A stretch of 64,000 nucleotides of DNA from Fistularia commersonii (taxonomy: Eukaryota > Chordata > Actinopteri > Syngnathiformes > Fistulariidae): contig JBBMNZ010000028.1 in NCBI GenBank assembly GCA_037954325.1, positions 9,195,001-9,259,000 of the forward strand. The letters are read 5' to 3'. The notes under the pieces were generated by a model. That model was not told the DNA's origin. It saw only the letters and a list, made by a program, of their open reading frames with translations, and made no database searches. Made by a program: the position numbers and the translations under genes. Shown in pieces: positions 34,961 to 46,045 of the stretch; the stretch's first letter is position 1, and every line of letters starts with the position of its first letter.

Positions 34961-36380
34961 CTGTCAAAAACTTGATTTTAACTGGTACAGTTAACGAAAA
35001 AAAAAAACATGCAATCATCATTCACCCAATACAACGTCACTGAATTTTTATCAATTTTATTTTTATAATTTTGATAAATTACTTTCAGAATATTTTTGTG
35101 GCACTGTCCCAATAAATTGAACTTTTATTTGGAAAGGCAGAGCATCGGTTTTTGTGCTGTTGGACAGGAAGTCCTATGTTCCATTACAAGGACATATATT
35201 TTGGAAGGATTTGGAGAGGAAGATGCATTATTAATCCTTTGCAGGAAATTCTTTGATACAGCAGCGGCAAGATCATACGTTCAATAAACAATGTCACTAA
35301 AGAGCGCTTGGATTGGGGAAGTGCACATTACTGCAGGTAGGAGAGGGGACATAAGATATGAATCATTCTTGCACATTGTTGAGTTTGATTACGGCTGGGA
35401 GGAAGGCCTTTCAGTAGCTCCCCAGCCGGAGAGGGGGAACGTTTTTTAATATCTTTTGATTTCATTTGTTTTTTTCATCTATTTATGTATGCGTGTACTA
35501 ACCTTTGTCGTCAGCTCTAGCTTCGTAAACTTTGACGGCCATGTTACATCACCTAATGCATTGCAAAGTCTTTCTTTTAGACTTAACTATAATTTGCATG
35601 GATAAAAAAAGGATAATTTATTGCTTTATGTTCGGACTGGTTGCTGGTCTTGGTTGCTGTGTGTTTTATTCATTGTTTAGTGCTCCCCTCAGCTCTTTCA
35701 CTGTGAATTGGATTTAAATGAATTCATCTAGCATCAGTTCATCAGAGTGACCTTTTGGAGATGTACCATTCATATTATTTATTTTCCTCTTTCATGAACA
35801 TTAAAAAATGGTGGAATAGCCTGGCAATGTTCATAACATGCGTTACTTAGTAGAGCTCCATGTTATTTCCAGAACGAATGTTAGTTCTGCCTTTATTTTT
35901 TATGATTATGTTTGTATTGAAACATCCTCTTTTTTCACAAAATCAAACTGAGCAATACAATGTTCAATTTTTGAAGTAACAAGGTGAAGCGACGGGCCTC
36001 AGCCTTCTCATAGGAGCTTTATGCTCTTAGCATCGCCATGACAACCCCTACCTGTCTCTGCGGCATCCAGGCTGATTCCGGTTTAACGAACAGGACTGCC
36101 TCTCCTGGCGTCTGCTGTGGTGACTGACAGGTCAAACAGTGTTCCGCCTCGTCTCTGTGACGGGCACCCATGAAGTGTGTGTGTGTGTGCGTGAATGACC
36201 ACGCTGCAGAGGCTCCCATTTATACAGGGACACACACACACGTTTTGTGCTGGGTTTTTATTTTCAGAAATATTTTTTAAACCCTATTTTTTTTTTAGAA
36301 ATTAATTGAATCAATTTTTCTCACATTTAAATGGCCCTGGGCGTTGGACCAGGCCCGCAAAGTGCACTTCTAATTTGTTT
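34961..36380. other. No gene seen
   Basis: AT-rich sequence. The 63-codon plus frame at 35096-35287 follows an acceptor-like TTACTTTCAG but resembles no known protein. An octamer, ATTTGCAT, lies at 35592-35599. Short GT and CA tracts in opposite sense occur at 36175-36190 and 36230-36241. Confidence 0.35.
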
Positions 36381-36790
36381 CCCGTTATCCACGGAAGCAG
36401 GGTGGATACAAGCATGAATATTAAAATCCTGGGGATAAACTTCATCAAATGCAAAGACCTTACAAGCGAGTCATCACAGCAGGGACGAGACGGCAGCGAC
36501 AGCGGGGCAGGTTGGAAAAATACAGAGGGGAAAGCAAACAATAAATTAGTATATTGCGTCTCCGTGCAGACTTTCACCCTGACTGCTCTGATGATGCAAC
36601 ATGAAAAGATGTGGTGTAATATGATTATAAATTTGATGGCAGTAGTTGAACTGGCGCCGAAAGAATGGTGCGGAGCCCTTGTTTATGCTGCAGATGCGAG
36701 TAGGCAGCACTGCAGATATTAAGGCACCACATGTGGGTAGCTTCCCTTGCCGGGCATCCTGGCAATTTCACAACGTTGTGAAAAAATAGC
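36381..36790. other. Possible conserved non-coding block
   Basis: About 400 bases without simple repeats, of balanced composition, with cores such as GCATGAATATTAAAATCC near 36411 and AATATGATTATAAATTTG near 36618. A 138-codon plus frame crosses it without any recognisable domain. The block looks like an enhancer; conservation is untested. Confidence 0.22.
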
Positions 36791-38539
36791 ATAATGTGAT
36801 TTTCTCTTTTGAAGATTTAAATCGTATTCATCTAACTTCAACAAAAGCACTTGGGATACAGTGCAAATTTGCTGTGATGCTCATCCAAAAGGTTGTCTGG
36901 TGGGAACTTTCATTTAAGGCAAAGCAAATTAGAAAAAAAAAAAAGAAAAAGCAAAAGTGGGATCTGGCAGTTGAATAAAGCAAAGAAGAGGAAATTTATT
37001 GTGACACCTGGATCGTTGTTTTCGGAAGAATGTTTGTTCTCTTGAGAAACAGTGCTGCTGGGAAGGTATTCGTAAGACGTTGGGTGTGTGAAACGGTGCA
37101 GAATTACATACTTTTTTCTTTTTTTTTTTTTTTTTTTTTTTTTTGCGGCGCATTCACCAACGCCACTCCGTCGCTGTGAATTACAATCCTGCCTCCTTGT
37201 CGTACAGCATCCGAGCGACGACTCACAAAGCCGACCTCTCCAAGCCGGTGGGATGTTTCAGTACATTAAATTGCATTACTGTGTGACAGGACCGGCTTAG
37301 TCCACAGGTCTGGCACAGTGTTCTTGCCGCGGCTCAGCACTGGAGTTTAATGCAATTATAAATAAATAAGCATGTGGTCGGGAAGACGACGAGGCCCTGT
37401 GGGGACAAGCTGAGAGAAAATAGAGAAAGTTTAATTAAAGCTGCAAACCGTACTCCCACACACACAGACACACAGAGAAACAGAGGCAAAGCAATACACT
37501 TAACGTGTGTTTGCCTGTGCTTCTCTGGGCGTTTGCATTCTTTATCCGGATAAAAGAGGAAATTGTGCGAATGTGTCTACGCCAGAATGCTTTTTAATCA
37601 TGCAACACAAATACATTTCACGTTGCAGCTGAATTTACAAGTAACATGGACGCAGTTTGCTCGTAATTTTTTTTTTCCCTTTTTTTTAATCGGAGATTCA
37701 CGGTTGTGTTTTATGTCGGATATGATACGGTGTGGCGTTTAAACCCACAGCATAATCAAAGAGCCAAATTTTTCATTATAAAAAAAATAATAATAACAAA
37801 AACAATAGAGATTTTATTTTGAGTGCTTTTCAGGCTAGAAAACCTTTCACAAATCAAGCTCAGCGTAAATTGTACAACCAAACCTGAAAACCATTTTGAG
37901 GGATTTTTTTTCCTGGATGTGTTTTTAACAAGCATTCCCTCTAAGCATCTTAAATGTGTGTGATTTATTTTATTTTATTTTTTTCTTTGTCATTCTGTCG
38001 CCTGCTGAGGGTTGGCCTTTCACTGAACGTCTAATACCGTGATTGTTTTTTCGGATGATAGAACATTACAAAATGAAGAAAAGAAAGAGGTGAGCTACAG
38101 GTCAGGTAGGGAAAGTTAAGGTAAGGGAAGTAGGTATTTATAAAACAAATCTGTTTTGTCGTCTGGTCTGATTCCTCCATGATGGGTAGTGAAACGTTCC
38201 AGTTTTAGGCTTGTGTTTATTTCAGGGCGGACAAGACGCAGACTCACCGCGGCAGAAACAAAGGACACAAACACAAATCATTATGTTAGACACGCTGGCT
38301 AACACGCGTGTCACATGAAAACCTCAACTAAAAACACGGGGTGAAGATTACGATCAACCTCTAACACGCTGTTACAATTGTCACTAACTAATTGCCAATC
38401 GCACGGGGCAGTGCTGCGTCCAGCACTGATTTGTGTTGGAAGCCGCCAATTTGTTTCAGCGACATTCCACTCCTACTTCTGGATGTTCCTGCACTCACCC
38501 ACCACCTCGCAATACTACACTAGTTAGGAACCCTAAACA
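36791..38539. other. No gene seen; T-run at 37112-37144
   Basis: A C-interrupted T-run of about 33 bases lies at 37112-37144. A-runs occur near 36933-36951 and 37778-37787. Otherwise AT-rich sequence without a recognisable element. Confidence 0.4.
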
Positions 38540-38922
38540 ACTGCAGTCCATATTTATTTATTTATGTACTATTTAACATGCATTCTCACTGTAATTTTGT
38601 ATAGCATAACTCCTACTTGTAAATTATGGCCATAGAACCTGTCCATAATCTACTACATTTAATGTACATATCCATATTCATCTGTATATGTTCACAGTAT
38701 CCACCTGTATAGTATGTTCATAGCATCCTATCTGTAAATCACCTGTAAATAATTCACATAATATACTATGTACAAATTGTTTTTTTAATTTTTTTTTAAT
38801 TTTTGTTCATTTGATCTACACCTGCTGCTCTATTGCTCTTCCGGTTAGATGCTAAACTGCTTTTCGTCGCCGTGCACTGGTACATGTGTAGGGACAACGA
38901 AATTGAATCTAATCTAATCTAA
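38540..38922 (+). mobile_element. 3' end of a LINE-like retrotransposon
   Basis: The stretch ends GGGACAACGAAATTGAATC followed by a short (TCTAA)n tail at 38907-38922. This is the usual way several fish LINE families terminate (GACAAT.AA.TTGAATCTAAT). The roughly 350 bases before it are AT-rich with repeated CTGTA/TCATAG words, as in a LINE 3' untranslated region. No reverse-transcriptase coding remains, and the left limit is a guess. Confidence 0.5.
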
Positions 38923-39064
38923 ATATTCACAACGCCACGGTTGAGCAAGATCTCCAGTGAAAACGAGGAACCGGCTGTAAGGTTCATCTTTGATCGGCTC
39001 GTAAAAATGATTACCGGTTGCTGCTTCTAACGTGGATTTTGACTCGACGTTCCACTGCAGGGAA

Positions 39065-39066
<2 letters not shown>
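38923..39066. other. No gene seen
   Basis: Short spacer between the LINE tail and a T-run. Confidence 0.4.

Positions 39067-39095
<29 letters not shown>
39067..39095. repeat. Poly(T) run, 29 bases
   Basis: Uninterrupted T29. Confidence 0.95.
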
Positions 39096-39789
39096 GGCAT
39101 TCCTAACGCTGGCCTCCGGTGAGCTGCCCGTCACACTCTGTACGCAGCCGCGGTCGAATAACATGAAACAGGCAGCTATGTTTAGTTATGTTATTTTCCA
39201 CAAAATGATTGAACTGCCATTCTGCGTGTAATTACCTGAGGGTTGCAGGCAGAGCCACTGCCAGTGAAAAGGCTGATGAGGGAGTATTGAATTTGCACTT
39301 CAATTAGAGTGCTTATAAAGTGTAGATTACACAAGGACTCCAGGCTCTCACTCAATTACCTCGGCGCGTGGCTGGGGTGGGGGAGGACAGCAGGCAGGTA
39401 AGGTGGACTGCGAAGGCGCCAGGGTAAAAGGAGCAAGGTGGCGTAAAAGGACGTCGGAGAATGGAAAGGCGGCGCGGCTGGAGCAAAGTGTTTGTTTAGG
39501 ACGGATCGATGCAAGAGGCAAGGGTAGGAGAGCGGATTAGAGCGGGAGAAAGAAGTCGGGCGAGATCCGTTCATGTGTGACTCTCCGAGCCCTGGCCTTG
39601 GATTAAACAAGGACATCTGAAAACACGGCGCCATCTGAGTTATTAAACTTCCCCCAACGCTGCACAGCGTCACACTACGGTGATTCAAAATGCCTGAGTA
39701 TGTGCATTCATTTCCATCTTTCAAACAAGTCTCCTTCAAATTGGAGAGGGTGCGCGCAAGGAATCAGTTTAAAAGGAGAAAAGAAACAA
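39096..39789. other. No gene; possible conserved non-coding block (about 39170-39355)
   Basis: From 39170 to 39355 the DNA is repeat-free with homeodomain-type cores (GTGTAATTACCTG near 39225, TTCAATTAGAGTGC near 39299). The 127-codon minus frame at 39356-39739 is not recognised. Confidence 0.22.
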
Positions 39790-40390
39790 CCTCGACAATG
39801 CGTCTGAGTCCCCAAGTAAATTCTCAAATGGATTATTGAGCCAATGAATGAAAATCACCGGCCATTTAGAGTGGATTTGTCTGCAAGGCGGTGATAAACG
39901 GCAGCGTGCCTTTTTATGCTGCGGCTCCTTGTTTCAGAGAAGGAGATGTTTGAAGGACATGCTTTTAGAGTAAACAAGCCAGTGATAATGAAAAAGGAAA
40001 AATTTAATTTGACTACTTGGCTGCATTTATAAAGACCATAAGGGACGATAAGAATGCGAATAATCGATTGTTATGGACCCTCAAGAGGGGTTCATGGTGC
40101 TTGATTACTGGTTTGCGATGTTTGCACGGGGCGCCTTGAGACGTGCACGGTACAATTACAGAGACAACGTTCATTATCTTCCGTCAAACCCTGAAATCAC
40201 TTTTACAGTATATTAAATTACTGTACCTAAGGAGGCTATGCTAACACAGCGTGACAGCCTTATATGGGGAGGTTATCTGAATTCAATATGAAACTGTTCC
40301 AGGAATGCAGCGCAAATGCTAATTGGATTTGCGGGGGCATAAATAAAGGAAAACCTAATAGCGAGCTGCGAGAAAAAAGAAGTTGATTTT
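39790..40390. other. Possible conserved non-coding block
   Basis: About 600 bases free of simple repeats and family A. Cores include GGATTATTGAGCCAATGAAT near 39831, TTTATAAAGACCATAAGGG near 40027, GAATAATCGATTG near 40057 and ATTAAATTACTG near 40213. Of all the gaps in the window this and the 57.3-kb block look most like enhancer clusters of a developmental gene. Confidence 0.28.
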
Positions 40391-41830
40391 TATATCTTGC
40401 ACAGACCTTTAATCTCTCAGACTTCAGCACTTTTCCCTGTCTGTTCAGATCATCTCCTCCTCTCTACCTTTCTCTGCCTCTCTCTCTCTCTCTTTCTCTC
40501 ATTGCTACTGTCAACAAAGAGTGTTCAGGCTTCCCATAGGCCCTAAAGGAATCTCTCAGACTGCACTCACATAATCACTTCAGACCTGGCTGTTTAGGCC
40601 GACATCTCCGCTGGGACTTACCAGCCACTCGCTGCGGGCGGAAAATCAGACCGCTGTGCAGGGAAAGGAGCGAGAAAGAAAAAAAAAAAAATCAACCGCG
40701 GTGAAACAAAGAAGTGCAAGTCAGATGGCTGAGCCGTGACCAGTCTGAGAACATCAAGGACTCGTCTCTCGGTATCCTTCGGTAACGGGATGACTTGGCA
40801 TCGTCCTGTAAGGACGCGATCGAAATAGTGCGACACCCACTCGCACACGCCGACGCGCACACGTGAACTGGGGCTGATTTATGTGCAGGCTCGTGCATTC
40901 ATGTGGGGGTCAGGCCCGGTTCTCTAACCGCCTGCTTAACGTTCGTCATCCTCTCCGCGGACAAGATCGGACGCAGAGCTTCACCCGCTCGCATCAAAGA
41001 AGCCGGGTTTAATGACATGTTTAATGGCGCCTCGCGTCGGAAAATGGGCTCTGTTTGAAATCTCCGGCTGCGTCGGGACGGAGTCTTTTCTTCCCCAATT
41101 AGAGGCATCCTCTGGAAGACGGACCCGCTCTTTAAATGGGGATCATTTCTCCACCGGGGGAAAAGGAGCCGCCGACTAATGTCAAGGCTGAAACATGGCC
41201 GAACACACATTAAACTATCAAGGTGGGAAAATAGCTCGAGCAATGGCGGGCAGCAAGTGCAGCCTGGCGGCGAGTTGGTGGGGAGTTTATGAAAAAAAAA
41301 AAAAAAAATGAAAAAAAAGCAGCACTTAACACACGACTACTCGAGATCCTCCCGGCGAGCTGCAGCCGGCGCATCACCGCGTCCTGTGTCACGTCGCAGA
41401 TTCAGATTCGCACACCGAGAAAAGTTCAAGGGCTTTAATCAGCCCGAGGTCAATACGCAGATAATCAGCGCCACGGGCGGAGGAGTCCAATCAACGGAGG
41501 ACAGGACAGTGACAACAAGCGGCGGTCGCACGTCGAACACACACACACACACGCGCGCGCTCAAACACAGAGGACAAACGAGGGGGGAAATTTTAGGAAA
41601 TTACGTTTTTTTTTTTTTTGGCGAGGCTTAAATTCACAGGGGAATTAAACACACAAGACCGGGGAGGCGGCTGAGCATGAGTGACAGATACTCGGGCAGG
41701 GACGGGCGATCGGGCGGGAGGGAACGTCTGAGAGCCCTCGGGAATCTGTGACAAGACAAAGAAGGATTAGCAGCAAACACAAAATAATAATTACAGAGCT
41801 AACAGGTCCCTGGCAATCACCACACACCTG
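40391..41830. other. No gene seen; CT tract and GC-rich stretch
   Basis: CT-rich tract at about 40460-40500. From 40620 to 41270 the DNA is GC-rich with many CpGs, and the minus frames over it are not recognised. A-run near 41291-41307. (AC)6 followed by GCGCGC lies near 41538-41560, a short alternating purine-pyrimidine tract. Confidence 0.35.
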
Positions 41831-42060
41831 TTATGGCTCTGAATGCATTTCAGAGCAGCGCTGTGTTTATTTTATTTGCATGTCTATTCTTCATCAGCCT
41901 CGTTTATGGCAGGCGTAATTGGGCTTTGTGTCACCCTAATTGCACGAGTGAAAAGATGCACGCTCGCTGACGTGTTTCTGGAGAATAAGGGTGAAACATC
42001 CGGCGCACCCTCGCAGAGAGCGCGGAGTTTGGCTCAGCCCGCCAAATGATTCATATCTTA
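41831..42060. other. Possible conserved non-coding block with octamer
   Basis: Contains a perfect octamer, ATTTGCAT, at 41874-41881 and two TAATTG-type homeodomain cores close together (GCGTAATTGGGC near 41915 and CCTAATTGCACG near 41936). There are no simple repeats. Confidence 0.25.
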
Positions 42061-42520
42061 ATTAACAACCGCCACGTGAAAAAGTGAGAGACACGTCATC
42101 AAAAATGAAAGATAATTATAAGCAGCTCAATTCAACTTATTAAGAAAAAAAAAAAAAAAAAAACTCAAATCCCCTCCAGCATTGACTGACAAAGAAATTT
42201 GCATAGTAAAGGGTTGTGTAGAGGCTGAGAGGTTTTCAAAAGCATCTAATTAGGTTTAAATGTGTGTAATATTACATATGGGGTTGCAAGTCCTCACTGA
42301 GGTAAGAACACACCCCCTCCCCCTTTATTAAATTAATAAATTAAAGATGAAAGTTCTGTTCTTTTTTTCTCGTCTGAAATCAAACCGGACAAATTAGGCT
42401 ACTCTGATCTCGTCCCACTACCGAAACACTTCCCTTCAGAATCCTGTGAACCCTTAAATAGCATTTACGTGGGTCATGGGATCTGGGAGGCTGAGGACAG
42501 CAGTGCTGACATCACACATG

Positions 42521-42523
<3 letters not shown>
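42061..42523. other. No gene seen; A-run
   Basis: A-run of about 20 near 42144-42163. An octamer, ATTTGCAT, lies at 42197-42204. Otherwise AT-rich. Confidence 0.4.

Positions 42524-42591
<68 letters not shown>
42524..42591. repeat. (GT)34 microsatellite
   Basis: Perfect GT tract of about 68 bases. Confidence 0.98.
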
Positions 42592-42595
<4 letters not shown>

Positions 42596-43541
42596 TGTGG
42601 GTCTTGCTGTTTATTTTGGGCGGGGGGGGGGGTCGATGCCCAGTCACATATCAGTGACGTACAGATGCAACAGCTCAAAATCAGATGCAAGAAACCGTTA
42701 AATTTAGTACGCAAACTTTGTATTCCTCAAAACAGAAATTATTCTGACGGTGGAGACAGGTGGACGCAATGCAGCCGTTAAACCACCCATGAACAGACTA
42801 ACCAGCACAGTACTGGCTAATTTAGCTTTTCAGTTGTAACCCGGAGTCCGCAGACTGGCGTGGCATTTCTTAATTTCACCTTGGCATTCAATTTCATCCA
42901 TGAGGTAGCAAGACGAGTACACGTTATGCAGCAAGAAAATCAGCAATGGGGCTGCTAGCGGTTTGTGGTGTACGTGTGAAGACTATATGGTTTAATTCAT
43001 AGAGATTACAAAACATCGCTTGCAAAGAGCGTTTTTTTTTCACTTTCAGATACAACAAGGACATTGACGCAGTGTCTTTTGGGCTTTTCTAATACTGCCG
43101 TTTGCTGAGAACCGGGACAGATCCCGAGCTGGTAACCTTTGACCATTGTGTGAAATTAAAAGAGGTGGACGAAAAAAGAAGGGCTCAGCGATAGCCGCTA
43201 CACTCGGACCTTGACAGATGAGCCCGAGAAGACCGGGAGGTCAAAAGGTGAGAGCAGCAAATTACACCAGGTTCGTCTGGAACTGCTTGCTCGTTGGAAA
43301 TAAGAGCGGGAACAGCAGGAGTCTGGCTGAGGCTCTTGATTTGTCAGGCTGTCTGAGGCCGAGGGATGTAAAGGCTCATTTACGTAAAATACGCATATAG
43401 ACAAAAGCCTTCTGTTTGTCCTCTTCGTGCAATTTGCTCCTAATTCTGCACGTTTTCAGGCAGCTTGCTCCTGCCTAGCCAAATGCGCAGTAACAGCAGA
43501 AGTTGTGGGGGCAGTGTTGCGCAGTATGTTCAAGTGTGACC
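42592..43541. other. No gene seen
   Basis: G-run near 42622-42632. No recognisable element. A donor-like AAAAG|GTGAGA near 43247 has no supporting exon. Confidence 0.4.
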
Positions 43542-44200
43542 AGAATAGAATAGAATAGAATTTATTAATCCCAAAAGAAATTCTTTTGCCGGAATGCTCC
43601 AACATTCCATACATTTATTTGAAACATGATATTTATTTTATTGCTGTCAGGTTTCCTTCCTGCAGAAAGGAGAGACATTGTATAGTTTGATGGCCACAGG
43701 TATGAAAGACCTTCTGTAGCATTCTGTGGTCTCCTCAGTGGTTTCAGTCCATGACTGAAAGCGCTCTGGAAGGACTTCAGCACAGCATGCAAGTGGTGAG
43801 AGCCGTTGTTTCTGATGCTTAGCAGCTTCTTCAGCAGGGACCTCAGCTAACAAGTCCAATTCAACTCCCAGGATGGAGCCAGCCTTCCTGATGAGCTTAT
43901 CTAGTCTGTTAGCTTCGGCCGCCGTCAGTCTACTGCCCCAGAACACTGCAGAGTAGAAGATGATTCTGGACACCACCGTGTGATAAACATCTGCGGCATT
44001 GCTCTGCAGACGTTGAAAGACGAGTCTCCTGCGAAAGAACAGGCGGATCTGACCTTTCTTGGCATTTGCATTTTTAGTCCAGTCTAGTTTCTTGTCTATC
44101 TGGACGCCCAGGTATTTGTACTCGTCCACAATGTCCACATCTGTCCCACTGATGGAGATGTGGTTTCCAAAAGGAAACAGAAAACAAGAAGACAACATGG
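43542..44200 (-). mobile_element. 5'-truncated LINE, ORF2 C-terminal part (CR1/L2/Rex1-like)
   Basis: The minus strand ends in a (TTCTA)n short tandem tail (43542-43563), the terminal arrangement of CR1/L2-type LINEs. Upstream of the tail the coding relic reads DIVDEYKYLGVQIDKKLDW, KKGQIRLFFRRRL, VVSRIIFYSAVFWGS and RLDKLIRKAGSILG, then in a shifted frame HAVLKSFQSAFSHGLKPLRR, and then YRRSFIPVAIKLYN. These are the post-polymerase motifs that follow the reverse-transcriptase active site in such elements. The RT core and endonuclease are missing, as expected for 5' truncation on insertion. Confidence 0.85.
43647..44170 (-). pseudogene. LINE ORF2 C-terminal relic with frameshifts
   Basis: Coding part of the LINE described at 43542-44200. 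The long open frame runs YLGV to YRRSFIP, but the HPLH/LKSFQS segment that should sit inside it is found in another frame (about 43680-43792). At least one pair of compensating frameshifts is therefore present. The product cannot be functional: the catalytic FADD region lies upstream and is absent. Confidence 0.8.
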
Positions 44201-44214
44201 CATTAATTTACCCA

Positions 44215-44335
44215 GGGAGAATGATTCTACGTCCACATGGTGTGATGTATCTAATGGCCGCGCAGAAAAACTCTGCCTCTTTTTGTGTCTCTTTCTTAGA
44301 ATGTACATGATCACCCGTTCCTCCACTGTCGCCAT
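44215..44335 (-). pseudogene. Possible PIF/Harbinger transposase N-terminal fragment
   Basis: From an ATG at 44335 (minus, CATGGCGACAG context) the frame reads MATVEERVIMYILRKRHKKR, then SARPLDTSHHVDVESFSLGK. In fish, PIF/Harbinger nuclease proteins start with a basic RRRRR stretch, a W/F-V-x-P-L-N motif, and then a GEFxxL motif. The order RKRHKKR, S-x-RPLDT and ESFSL fits that pattern loosely. The match ends where the LINE begins, so the LINE may have inserted into it. This is a weak family call from memory of the motif pattern. No inverted repeats were found. Confidence 0.35.
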
Positions 44336-44439
44336 GTTTGTTATTGCCAGAAACAGAGCAAAGAATTTGGATTTAGGAAGTGAACTCTGCACTGCCCTTC
44401 TGTGCATGCGCTGGAAGTATGTGGCCACTGACGCTTGAC

Positions 44440-45589
44440 ATTTGAAACGAACATACCGTTGTCATATGTAACGTGAGTATAAATGAGTAAAAATGTATTC
44501 ACTTGCCTGTCTTTTTTCATATTGATGGATTTTTTTTAGATTTTGCAAAAACTAGTGATCACCTAAAACTTCACCTCCTTTTTTTTCCCTCTGTCTTTGA
44601 CCCGAGTGCCCATTGTGCTAATTTTTCCTAAGCCTTTTCGTTATTTTTTTTCCTATCACATCACAACTGTCAAAAACCTAGTCACCTTTTTCATCAGCAG
44701 GAATCACAGAAAAGGTAGGCATCCGATTAGTTTGGATCCAGACCGGGACCGACGGGGCTCTCAAAACAAAACAAAACAAAACAAAAAAAAAGCATTCTTG
44801 AAAGCAGCACATTTTCATGTAGGATGTGTTGCCGTGGGAGATGGGGCGGACTGGATCAACGCCGGCCTCTGTGCATTTATCACACTTGCCGGGGTTCGCT
44901 AATGAGCTAATTTTCATTTGCAGTCAAACAATCAATCAAGTTTTGTTTGTCATCTGTAATCATTCATGTAAAAAAAAAAGAATGAAATGAAAGTTCACTC
45001 AATTTAAGTTTATATCTAAAGGTGATAACTAGTGTTCTCTATTGAATGAATAGGAAGCTTATTACAGAAATTATGTTGGAGTTGTGTGTGCATGTGGTAT
45101 GAGGTCACTACACGCACGCAATATATATATGTGCTTGTGTGTGTGTTTGTGTGTGTGTGTGTGTGAGTATAACCATATATGTATAAAACTTCTCACAAAG
45201 TGTATAATTTTGCTTGTACCTCATGACTGACACACAATATCTGATGACACAATAAGCAGAATAGGTAATAAAGGAATGAATCAATCATTGTGTGTTTGTA
45301 CAGCATTTGATAAATGGTGCTTTATAAAGATATTATTATGACTATTATTATGATATAGTAGAAATAGATACCGACCCTGATCTTGCAGGACATCATTGGG
45401 CTGTACCTTAAACTCAATGGTGTTCCACCTAGCCTTGATTTTTTTGTGCTGGCAGTGACAGTCAATGGTCTACAACCACATCGCCACGCTCGGTTTCCAG
45501 CTCCTTGTTTCCGCGTCTCTTCCTTGATCTTTAACCGACAAAACTCCACCCAGTTAAGAAGACTGTGTGATAAGTGTGTCTTCTCCAGG
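44440..45589. other. No gene seen; simple repeats
   Basis: An AAAAC pentanucleotide tract ending in an A-run lies at 44762-44790. Alternating AT then GT sequence lies at 45119-45165. The rest is AT-rich with TTATTA words near 45330-45355. Confidence 0.4.
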
Positions 45590-46045
45590 GGAACCTGTCC
45601 ATGAGTTTGCTGCGGTTGTAGAACTTCTGACTAATCTCCTGTCTCACTTTGTAGGCGCTCAGCGAAGTGAGACCAACGTTGGCATGTAAACGTGTGTTCT
45701 TCGCTCCAGACTTTGATGTGCCGCTCAGGTTGGCGGTGGATTCCTGTGACGCTGGAGTAGGCGCGGAACTCTCGCAAGAAGATGCGCCAAGACTTGACAG
45801 ACCGGTAGCGAATTCCTCTAAAATGCTAAATAAACATCAGGGGGCTTTACTCAAAGCTTTGGGTCTTGTCTTGGCAGTTAAGCACTGAGAGTTGTCCGTA
45901 ATCCACTTGCCTTCCTGAATAAATTCAAAACATCAATCCAAAGAGCGTTAATGCGAGCTTTACAGCTGTTCACACCGGACATACAGCACATCGCCACAAG
46001 AGACAATACGGAAGCAGAACCGACCCGAATGACCATCCTCGAAGT
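45590..46045 (+). pseudogene. Ty3/gypsy pol remnant: RNase H region
   Basis: RNase H in gypsy elements removes RNA from the cDNA hybrid. The order here is VVELLTNLLSHFVG, resembling the end of the RT thumb and connection. In a second frame comes ALSEVRPTLACKRVFFAPDF, then PLRLAVDSCDAGVGAELSQE (the D of AVD is the first catalytic aspartate position), then KHQGALLKALGLVLAVKH, corresponding to the usual KHQ..Y...EKE.LA.. segment but with the E lost. In a third frame RALQLFTPDIQHIATRDN matches the end of the domain. At least two frameshifts and a stop are present. No LTRs or integrase are recognisable, so this is a short old fragment. Confidence 0.8.
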
